Shown one piece after another: positions 13,109-23,500 of a DNA stretch of 64,000 nt. The first letter of the stretch is position 1; each line of letters starts with the position of its first letter. Source of the stretch: Macrotis lagotis (taxonomy: Eukaryota; Chordata; Mammalia; Peramelemorphia; Peramelidae). The position numbers were made by a program, and so were the translations under genes. Location: assembly GCF_037893015.1 (NCBI RefSeq), contig NC_133660.1, forward strand, positions 281,915,067 through 281,979,066. The letters are read 5' to 3'. The notes below the pieces were generated by a model. That model made no database searches. It was given only the letters and a program-made list of their open reading frames with translations, and was not told the origin of the DNA.

Positions 13109-13921
13109 ACTACAAGTACCAGGCCAGCCTAGTTTCCACCAGGAGGTGCAACAATAGGCATGCCAGGGTGACCTAGGCCAAGAGCTTTGTGGACCAGCAA
13201 CTCTTAGGACAATGGATTGAGGAGTCTGGAGACTCTTGACCTCTAGGCCTTCGCAGCTTCTAAAAGTACCTGTGAGGCCTGACAGTGATACACCAGGGTC
13301 CCAGAGAGCTGTACTCACTGACCAGACCCCCCCCCCATCCAACTAGGCCCAAGGTCTCTTGGGGGGGAGAAGGGAACAAGCCTTGTTAAGTACCTACTGT
13401 GTGACAGGAAGCAGACTGTGTGTCATTTGATCTGATTGGATTTTGATAGTCATTGGACCAGGCATCACCTCCTTGCTGGTGCCCCCTCCCCCCACCCCCA
13501 GGATCATTCCTTCTACGCAGAAAAGCTCAAGTTCAAGGGCATAGACCAGGATGCAAAGCCCTTCTCTGAGGGAACAAAATCATCTACTTATACTCTATGG
13601 GTTTGGGCCAACAGGCTGGCTGACTGCCAGGCTCAGCTGAAGGGTCCAAGATTCTCCAGCATGGCCTGGGGTCTTTCAGTGACTGTTGTTTCCAGTAGCT
13701 CCTGTAAAATGGGACCCAGAAGCCCCCTCTGCCAAACTAACTGCACTCCATGGGAGTTATCACCATTGTTGACAGGCACAGAAGAGTGGCCATTGCTTAT
13801 GAAGGGGTAGAAAGCAAGAGGTTGTTTTCATAATTATTACTCCTTTGGAGTGTGGGGTTGATTGAATCTCCTCCTTGGCTTCCAGGACAACAAAGGGCTA
13901 AGATCAGATCCAGTCATGAGG
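13109..13921 (+). repeat. local duplication, copy 2
   Basis: Same two segments as copy 1, here about 580 bp apart instead of 100 bp, so one copy has gained or lost about 480 bp between them. It ends about 100 bp from the RHOD cleavage region. Confidence 0.75.
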
Positions 13922-14020
13922 GGGCAAATTCTGCTCATCCAGAGGATGTGCAGAAGTCCAGGTGGCTGTAGGAGATCCCTGGCCAATCTCCACCCAGGTC
14001 CTAGGCGGCTGTCACAGACC

Positions 14021-14191
14021 ACCTTCTAGAATCAAAGGAATCAGTTTATTTTTAGTATCTTGGAGATAGTTCATGGCCAAAGGGATTAGTCCTGGTGTCA
14101 GGATTAGTCCTCAGGAGGGGAGCAAATGAACAAGAGTTCTGACTAGTTCTCCACACTGAATGTGAGGGGGGGGAAGAAGTAGCCTCAGTCT
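14021..14191 (-). other. RHOD: RHOD 3' UTR and poly(A) signal
   Basis: The minus strand carries AATAAA at 14050-14045, about 142 nt past the stop. A GT-rich stretch (GGTGGTCTGTG) lies just beyond, as expected downstream of a cleavage site. Cleavage is probably near 14020-14035, giving a short 3' UTR. The exact site is not visible. Confidence 0.65.
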
Positions 14192-14356
14192 TCAGATCAC
14201 CACACAGCCTTTGCAAAAAATCCCTCGCCTTTTGCTCTTGCGGCCTTTGAGGGCAGCCACTGCTGCCTCCTGGAAAATAGAGGGGACATTGTCCTGGAGC
14301 CAGGCAGAACACTCGAGATAAGCAACTGCTCGAACATTTCTTGCCATCATCTGCCC
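14192..14356 (-). CDS. RHOD: RHOD coding exon 5 (C-terminus)
   Basis: Codes residues 155-208 and a TGA stop. It holds AYLECSAWL (G5 motif ECSA), the last amphipathic helix, the basic patch GRKSKRR and the terminal CVVI. The acceptor is CCCCAG. A second cysteine two residues before the CaaX cysteine (IFCKGCVVI) could be acylated; that is inference. Confidence 0.95.
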   Translation of the reverse strand, partial: GQMMARNVRAVAYLECSAWLQDNVPSIFQEAAVAALKGRKSKRRGIFCKGCVVI

Positions 14357-17300
14357 CTGGGGAAAAAGAAGGAAAAGCAGTCTTAACATTAGTATCAGTT
14401 TCCCTAGTCCTGCCCTACCCTTCAGCCTGAGGCATGAGAGTCATCAGTTTGTTGGACTGGACTGCAAGGCCTTAGTTTCCTTATTCGCTAAAGGTGAGCT
14501 TTGGAATAGGTGCTCATCAAGGTCCATTCCATCTCTAGGCGCTATGATGCTTTTCTTTCAAGTTTCCTTCAAGAATTGGAATTTTTTCATAACTATAGTA
14601 ATCACCACAAAGAGAGAACTGCCACTTGCCTCCCTTATGCCCCATCTAGTGAAGCTTTCAGTCTCTTCTGAGGTTCAGAGTTGTAATCATATGACCTCTG
14701 GCCATGATTGAAGCATGTTAGCCAACTCCAGCTTAGTCCTTGCTGCTGCAAAACCTTTTACCTTCCCCAGTGGGCTCTCTATGGAGTCACGGGACTTATA
14801 GTTCCCAACCTATTCTCTCCCCTCAAGCCCCCCAACTCATTCTCCATGAGAGAGAACTCTCTTTTCTTGCCATATTGAGACTGGGACATTTCCACACCTC
14901 AAAACTCTCACTTTAAGTCTCAGAGGAAGAAATGATCCTTTTGCCTAGGACCTACCCGTGTACATGTTGATCCCATTGCTGCCTTCCTCCTCCTGAGGAC
15001 ACTGTCTGAAGACACTGGTCTTTCTCTCATCTTCACTATCTCCCTTTCTTACTTACTCTTTCCCCACTGCCCACAAAAATGCTCAATTGTCCCCCATCCT
15101 CCAAAAACCATTGCTTGATCTCAAGTTGTTGCCCTTTGTTTCTCTTCCTTTTTACTGCCAAATTCCTAGAAAATGTCATCTACATTCAGGGCCTCCCCCA
15201 CTTCACTGCTCAGAGGCACTTGGACTGGTCTCTCCAAGATCTAGCCTTGGTCTTGAAGCATTGAAACTAGTGTTGTCTTGGCCTCTCCCTTCTCACATTG
15301 TCTTGTAGTCACTTGCCTGTTTCCTCCTATTATGTGTCTTCCCTACATCCATGCCTCCTTTCCTCCTAATCTTAAGGATAAAGACAATTGTATATTTTAA
15401 CTCCAGGGTTGGGTACATAGTAATTACCAAATTTTTGTTGAACAGTTGAGTTGAACCACAGATGAGAAAGTGCTGATTTGGGGTCAGAAGTCCCCAGCTT
15501 TCTCATCACCTAGCACTTAGTACATTGTGACTTAGAGAGAGTCTAAAATGAAGAGGGATAGAGCAAGGAGAGGGGAGGAAGGGGGAGGAGGGGAGGGAGG
15601 GAGCAAGGAATAGGGGGAGGGGAAGAGGGATAGAGCAAAGAGTGGGGGATAGGTGCAAGTAGTGGGGATTGGAGAAAGAAGCTACACTCTCGGCTTGTTG
15701 AACTGGAACATAGGTTGTGTTAATGGTGAAATCCAACTGGAAGGAGAGGGGAGGGAGCCAGAGCTGTCTTTTTCCCTCAGATGGGCCTTCCCAAACAGTG
15801 CCCCTTCAGGGTGGGCACCCCCCATTTCTTTGTAGTGTTTAGTCAGGGAGATACCCCCCCCCACGCACACATACTAGATTCTAAGGCTCTAAGAGAAGGG
15901 TGCTAGCTAGGCTTCGGAGTGCTGGAGAGGCAGGGTTGTACATAGCTCCTTGTTCCTGGGAGATTCTTTTGACCTTGGACGAGGTTGGGAGGCAACCTTC
16001 CGCCTGCCCTGGGTGGGCTACCTGACCTTTCTCCCCCCCGCCCCCAGCTTCTGTGTCTCCTCAAAGCAACTGCCCACCTCAGAAACTTTGGAGAGTAATA
16101 GTTAGATCGAATCCTCCTCTTTCTCCTGGATGCACCTATGAAAGGACACAGAGAGTGCCTCCAACCTAGAGTACAGGTGGCCTCAGAGGTCAGCCCCTTC
16201 TAAGTAGGACCCACAGAGGTACCTCCAACATCCCAGTGAGGCCCTGTAGTGATAGAGAGCTCACTATGCCACAGAAAGATGAGAGCAGGCAGGGGTGGGG
16301 GGTGGGGGGAGTGCTGATACCTTCTGGTAAGTGATGGGTTCCTGACGGTCCTGGCGTAGTTTTTTTAGCAGCACCTTGTCCTTGCGCAGGTCAGTCTTAC
16401 AGCCCACTAAGATGATGGGAACCCCTGGGCAAAAATGTGTCACCTCTGGATACCACTGTCAGGACAGAGAAGGGGGTCTAAGAGTTAGGCCCTGCCCTTC
16501 TGGAAGAAATGGAGGAGCTTCTCACCTCTCTAATGTCTTTACAGAAAGGGCTAACCTCAGTTGGCTCACCTATAAAATGAAAGAATAGCCCCTCTCAAGA
16601 TGAGGCAAGGCTCTAATGGTCCCTGTGAAGCCCTATCAAGTTGCCAACTCAGATTCTTAGCTACAATTGTGACCTGGTAGGACTTTAGGGCATGATTTCC
16701 AGCAGTAGAGATGAGTTGCCAGGCACTGACCACACTCTCCCATGTGAACCTGGCTATTGGATGAAGCAAAGTTTACTAACTCCTAGGAGGCTTCACCTGA
16801 AGAACCATCAACCAGTGACTTCTATATTGTTAGATTTGCTTTTTAATCTTATGAGCAGTTTAGATCTGTGAGACTTGGGGGAATCCTTGACACAGTGGGA
16901 GCTAGTTCCAGTATTTCAGAGGCAGATCAGACCATTCAAGTCCCCTGGCCCCCTTTCCTGGGAGATTCCTGCAGCTTTCAAGTTGTGACATGGTCACATT
17001 CTGGCCCCTGTAGACCTTGGTGTTCACTGGCTCCCAGGGTGAAGGTCATATTGTACGGATGCATGGGTTTGAGAGATAGGAGGGACCAGGCAGTGACTTG
17101 TCTAGAGTCACACAGATATTAAGTCAGAAATCAGAATTTGAACCCAGATCCTCTCCAGATCCCTTATTCTATTTCTTCCATGGCCTGGTTATGAAAATTC
17201 CTCCAAAGGCTGGGGAACGTTTCTAGAGGAGGGAGGTGATCCCACCCTGGTGCACTGACCTTAGAAAGGATGTTGTCAAAGCTATTGGGGCTCATGACAT

Positions 17301-20300
17301 CATAGCACATGAGCACCACTTGGGCATCAGAATAGGACAGTGGGCGGAGGCGGTCATAGTCTTCTTGTCCTGCAAGTAACCAGTGAAAAAGAGGAGTCAT
17401 TGTCCAGCCTGCTCCAAAGCTGTCTGGAGAGGGGAGTATGTGCCTGCAGAGATTGCAATCTAAAGATGAGAGTCCCTACCCACCCACCCTCTGCCAAATG
17501 TCTCTGCCTAGCTGAGGCCTCTCCTGTCCTTCAGAGACTCAGCCAACACCTGGGGGGCTGGGCCTGGCTTTCCTGTCCCCTTCTCCTTAAATTATTGTTT
17601 CCTGATAAACTTCACTAAAAAAATTCAACATAAAGTTTAAGCTATTTATTGTTTTAAATAAACATGGAAATGTTAAATGTCACTCTAGCAAGCTGTGGTT
17701 GCCCCCTCTCTGCCCCTGCCATTTTGCCTTTGTCTGGAGACACATTTTTGCTTTGAGAGAACTGCAGTCAGTCCTCTGCTGTTGGAATTTCATTGGCCTG
17801 GGTATTGATTGGGTCCTCACTGGTTGCTCGCCACCTTGAGTGCTTAGCAACAGGAGAAGGGCTAAAGGAGACCAGATTCATAGGTTGCCAGAGATAGGAG
17901 GGTCTTTGGGAAGTGGAATACCAGAGGGAAGAGGACCCTTGGAACAGAACACAAAATGGCGGGTCTGGAGAACCATTCATAAATTGCTGCTACCTTAGGG
18001 AAGGGAGGAAGAAGGAAAGAGGGGGCATTTTAAAAATTCACACTAAAAAAATATGATCTAATTAGTTTTACGTGGAATTAAAATGAAAAAGAAAGAATAG
18101 AGGCCCCTAAGCTTGTTTGTAGCTTGGATCCCTTTGGCAATCTGATAAAGCCTGTGGAGCCTTCTCAGAATCTAGTTTTTAAATGCAAAGAGCATAACAT
18201 AGAATTACAAATGAAAACAATGATGAAAAACACATCCATCAAATACAGCCCTGGCCTTGTAGTCAGATGGACCTGAGTTTAAATCTGGTCTCAGATACCT
18301 AATTACTACGATGTGACCCAAGTTACTTAGCCCCAATTATCCCCCCCCCCCCAAATAGAATGAGATATTTGTAAAGGCCTTTGGACACATTATGAACATA
18401 CTATTAGCTATTATTATAAAAACAATTTTTTTAAACAAGTTCACAAACCTCAGGCTAAGAATGAAAATTTAGAACAGAATTTTAGAGCCTCAGAACTGGG
18501 AGGGACCTTTAGAAAATGGAAGTCATGTCTTCACATTTAACTGGAAAAAATAAAATATTATTAAAAAATAGCATGGAATGTCAGAACTGGGGTGGGAAGA
18601 AGGTTAGAACAGAGCTAATGTTAGAGCTGGTTTGTTATTGTTCAGTTGTTTTTCACTCAGGTTTGATTCTCTGTGACCCCACTTGGGTTTTCTTGGCAGA
18701 GATATCAGAGTGGTTTGCTGTTTCTTTCTCTAGCTTATTTTATAGATAAGGAAACTGAGGTACACAGGGTGAAGTGACTTGCTCAGTCATATAACTTGGA
18801 AGTTCCTCAAGTTAGATTTGAACTTGGGTCTTCCTGATTCCATATCAGAGGCTCTATCCATTGTGTGCTCCTAACTGCCTGTCAGAACTGAGAGGGGTCT
18901 TAACTTGGATGTCAGGGTGGGAGAGGGCCATCTTTTCACAGTGAAGAGGTCTAGAGACTTTCCCAGTTGTGTCATTTAGCTGTGGTTTGGACCCTAGCCA
19001 TCCTGATTCTTAACTGGGGCACTAGGCTCTCAGAAGCTCCCCATCTAGATGGAGAATGTCCACTCACTCACTCATGCATAGAACATTTGGAGAACAATGT
19101 AAGAGGTGGGGGAAATCAAAGGCTACCTATGACACAAAAAAGAGCTAGAAGTGTCTCCTATGAAGGCGGGGGCTCCTAAACTTAGGCCCTGGATTGCCCA
19201 ACCTGAGAGTGCCCTCCATGGCCATTGGGCATGCTGACCTGCTCACCTGGGTGATGTCACCTGGGCAAGGTTTGACTCCTTGTGCAGTGACTCAGGCCAG
19301 TGAACTGTGGGGAAGACCTGACTCCCCTTCCCTGCCTTAAACTCATTTGGGGTGGAGTTGCAGAGAGGCACAAGGGAGGCCCCTCTTGTGTGTGGGAGCA
19401 GAAGGACGAAGGTACCCATCAGGGGTAGGTTGGTGACCTGTGATCAGATACTTCTGGCTACTTCCTCCTGAGCTGCTCTCAGCTTCTCTTGGCTTTTAGT
19501 CCAGTGGCCTTGTCTCAGACCTCCAGTAGAGCTCTGACAAGGTAGGATCAGTTCTCAACTCTGTGGCCCAGAGTCCAGGAGTATTGGAACATATCAAAGG
19601 AAGAGGGGGGCATGTCTGGGCAGAACAATTAATGCAGGTTCTCCCTTCCCAACTTTAGCCTGGTCCTTTAAAAGGCAGAAGGGTTAAGGGTTAAAGCTTA
19701 GGTTATAATTCTCTGGAAATCTTCCCCATGCCCTCCATCCCTTGCCTCCTGCTTCCCTTCTGCAGCCAACTTACCTGCTGTGTCCCAGAGGGAGAGATTC
19801 ACAGATTTGCCCTCAAGCTGCAAGGCCATAGAATAACGCTCAAAGACAGTGGGGACGTAGGCCTGAGCAGGAGAGAGAAGACATTTAATGGCAGAGGGAG
19901 AGTAGAGGCCCAAAGAGTCAGTCAGTCAATAAATAGTAAGAGTCTAGGGAGTACCAGGGAGTACCAGGCATCATGCCAAGCTCTGAAGATACAAGAAAGG
20001 CAAAAGATGGTCCCTTCCCTCAAGGAGCTTACATCTGATGGGGAAACACTAGGCAAACAGCAATGACCAGTATCAATTGCTGCTAATCTAAAGGGAAGGC
20101 AAGAGCAGGAAGGCTTCCTAGAGAAGGGGGATTTGAGATAGGAGTAGAGAGAGCTGTTTAGCCATGGGGGAAGCCAGAGAAAATGACCGGAAGCCACAGA
20201 GGAGGCCAGGCCCAGAGGAGGGGAGGAAGGAAGAAACCTGGAAAGGCAGCAGGAGAGTAGAATTTTAGATTGGATTCTGGAGGCCATATGGAGCCACTGG

Positions 20301-20521
20301 CTTTGAATGAATAGGGGAGTGACAAGGTTTGGCTTGGGCTTTAAGAAAATGGACTGGAGGGTGGCTAGGTGGTGCAGTGGATAGAGCAGTGGCCCTGGAG
20401 TCAGGAGTACTTGAGTTCAAATCCAGCTTCAGACACTTAATAATGACCTAGCTGTGTGGCCTTGGGCAAGCCACTTAACCCCATTGCCTTGCAAAAACCT
20501 AAGAAGGAAGGAAGGAGGGAA

Positions 20522-20589
<68 letters not shown>

Positions 20590-23500
20590 TGGACTGCAGA
20601 GGGAGAGATTTGTGACAAGTAGACCAACCAGTAAATGATTTTGGTAGTCTGGATGTGAAGAGATGAGAGCCTGTGCCAGGCTGATGGAAGCAGAAGAAGA
20701 AAGAAGGGGGCATATTGGAGATATATTGGGAAGGGAAAAGGAGGGAAAACTGTGATCAGATCCATGTCAGCTTCTGGCTCCCAAGTGAGCATTGAATATG
20801 TTGGATGTTGGAAGGGGAGGGATGGTCAGCCTGGGTCCTCAGAAACAAAAAGAGAAAAATAAAGTTCAGGAATCCTGTGGACATTGGGATGATATGAAGC
20901 CAAGTGACCCTTCTACCAACAAATGTCAGCTTCTCAGTTTCTCTTAACTATGGTGAGTTGGGGACTTTGTACCATGAAATGTCAGCCATGTCAGTGAGGC
21001 AGGTAGGGGGAAGGGGGGGATCTTGGCAGGAAAGGCTATAGGGAGACCACTCAGAGCTTGAAGGGAGAGGCCAGTGTCTCTTGGGCCTCCACCCCGTTCT
21101 TTCCAGGATGTGCCCCTACCCACCTCCTCAGGGCTGAAGGCAGAGAGTGAAACCCAGGATGACGAGGGCAGGGACAGGCGGATCAGCTCTTCTGCCAGGA
21201 AGGGCAGGACCCCACCCAGCTGTGACTGGGTCCAGGGAGTGACTCAGAAGGGCAGTTGGGACCTCTGAGTCAGCCGGCCCTAGCTCAGGGTTGAAAGGGA
21301 GGAAAGTGGGTAAAGGACAGGGTACAGCCAGACAGGCGATCCTAGGAGAGGCCAAGGATCAGGTGTAGGGGAGGGAAGATGGACTTCCTGTGCCCCCTGC
21401 CCTCCCATTCTGTGCCAGGCACTCTGCTGGGGGCAGAAGGGAAAGGCTACCCAAGTAGCCCTGAGCCTGGGCTCCTCCAGAGCTAGAGTTCTTCCTTGCA
21501 TCCTTGTGGGGTCCCCTATGACCTTGTTCACTGGTTGTATTGGATCCCCAAGCCTGGCATGTAGTAAGCATCCAAAATACCTGATTTTTCTTCTGTCCTT
21601 CTCCCCCTAACCCCTACCCTAGACCTTGAGGGTATGCTTTAGGAAGGCATGGGAGAAGTGAGGATGCTCGGGGAAAGAGGGAAGGCTGAAGTCTTGTTGA
21701 CTGGGAGTGTGACCCTGGATGAGTTCTTTAACCTGTCTGAGCCTCAGTTTCTAGGTCTGTAAAGTAGGAAGGGTAATGTCTATACTGCTTGTCTCTCAAA
21801 GCTGTTCACCTTAAAACTCAGTTGGGTTGAAGCCTGAAAATCTATCCAGACTCCCGTGCTGCACTACACCAGGTAGGTCCCCTAGGGCTGTTGTTGAGTG
21901 ATTCCTCCTGTCTGGAATCTGAAAGCAGAGGCTCTCCTGAGGCCCCAGACTGGGTGGGATAAGGCTCATGAGCACAAGCCTACCAGAGTCACAGTGCTGC
22001 ATCCCCATTTAACCTAGGACTTTTGAGGGCAGAGCTGGGAGGGCCCTCCAAAGCCTCTTGCTTTCTTCCTGCCCTCTGCCCCCCAGGCCCAGCCTAAGCT
22101 GCCAAACCAAACCTCACTCTTGTGTGTTAAGGTGCCCATACTCAAATGGGGAGAGAAACATGACTATACCTGAAGCTCTGAGTCTAGGGAAGAAATGAGC
22201 TGGAGACCCAAAGGCCCAGATTTCTTTGGTGGAGGTGAGACGGGGAAGGGACTCCCCCCAGAAATCACCCTCCTCTTTCCTCCATCAGAGCCTCCCCACA
22301 ACCATGGAGGAGCCAAACAGCTAATATGAGCTTCTTCCTGAGCAGCCAAAGAGGACCTCAGCTTCTCCACCCTGCCCCCAACCCCTTCATCTTCCTGCCC
22401 TTCCTAGGTCACTCCCAGCATGGGACCTGCCTCTTGAGTCCAGGAGAATTCCCTTCTGGACCTGGACTCCAGGGGAGAGAATTGAAGCTCTGGCTAGCCT
22501 TTAGAAAGATGGGGTGGTGATGGTGCTGGTGCCAACCATGACCCCCAGGAAGTAGGAATTAACCTGCAGAAGTTGTCCAGCTCATCCTATGGGGCTGCAG
22601 TGCTGGGGTACACCTGCCCTCGCAGAGTTTGCATCCCACACACAGTCTAGAGAGCCTACACACCAAGAAGCAGGAGCTCAGCCTCAGCAAATCAAAGTCC
22701 CAGGGAGAGTTAGAGGACTGAAGGGGCGGGAAAGGAGAGGGGCTGCATTCTTCTAGATAAAGGCCTGGAGGCTGGAGATGGATTGTCTGTCAGCTTTGAT
22801 TTGATGGGACAATGCTTGGATGAGAAGGAAGGAAGAGCAGGCTCCTGGAAAGCTCTGATTTCTGTTTGACTTGGATTAGTGCCTTTTATCTATGGGCCTC
22901 ATCTCTAAAATGGGGCCATTGGAGTAGAAACCCTTTCCAGTGAAAGCCCTTCCAGCTAACCTGCAGATCCTAAAAATTCATTGAAGAGGTGGAGGATAAA
23001 GGGTGTGGAGTGTTGTACACCCTAGCAGACATAATCATTTTGTTGGTTGGGCTGAAAAGGTTTTTTTTGTTTTGTTTTGTTTTTTTTAGATTTTTGCAAG
23101 GCAAATGGGGTTAAGTGGCTTGCCCAAGGCCACACAGCTAGGTAATTATTAAAGTGTCTGAGATCGGGTTTGAACCCAGGTACTCCTGACTCCAAGGCCA
23201 GTGCTTTATCCACTAGGCCACCTAGCCGCCCTAAAAAGGTTTTTTTTTTCTTTTTAATATCAACAAAGAAACCTTGATGGGGAAGAGGAGAAGTGGGGGG
23301 GGGGGGCTATATTTGGAAACAAATGATATAAAAACAAAAGGCATCATCATGTTGAAAAACATACATGAAATAAGACTGGAAAAATAAATGTGAGTCAGAT
23401 TGGGAAGGGTTTGACTTCCTGTTGCCCCCTGGTGCCTGAGAGTATTGGAAAAGAGAGCTTCTCTTCCCCTCTACTCTTTCACTCAGTTTCTCTGTTCTGT

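Larger units (their letters stand above)
14357..16320 (-). other. RHOD intron 4 content
   Basis: Holds an L2 piece (14980-15290) and a purine-rich tract (15545-15650). No other exon seen. Confidence 0.7.
17370..19774 (-). other. RHOD intron 2 content
   Basis: Holds two old SINEs (18240-18400 and 18628-18880), AT-rich unassigned DNA around 17600-18500 and a non-repeat block at 19150-19560 with CRE/AP-1-like sites. Confidence 0.6.
19940..20830 (+). repeat. unclassified old interspersed repeat, copy B (split)
   Basis: CCTCAAGGAGCTTACATCTG, then GGATTCTGGAGGCCATATGG and GGCTTTAAGAAAATGGACTG, resuming after the SINE with GGTAGTCTGGATGTGAAGAG and GAGAGCCTGTGCCAGG. Same phrase order as the other copies. 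Confidence 0.6.

Noticed and set aside
1-14000. KDM2A exons left of RHOD
   Set aside because: Expected by synteny but no JmjC, CXXC or F-box coding segment is visible; it probably lies beyond the edge.
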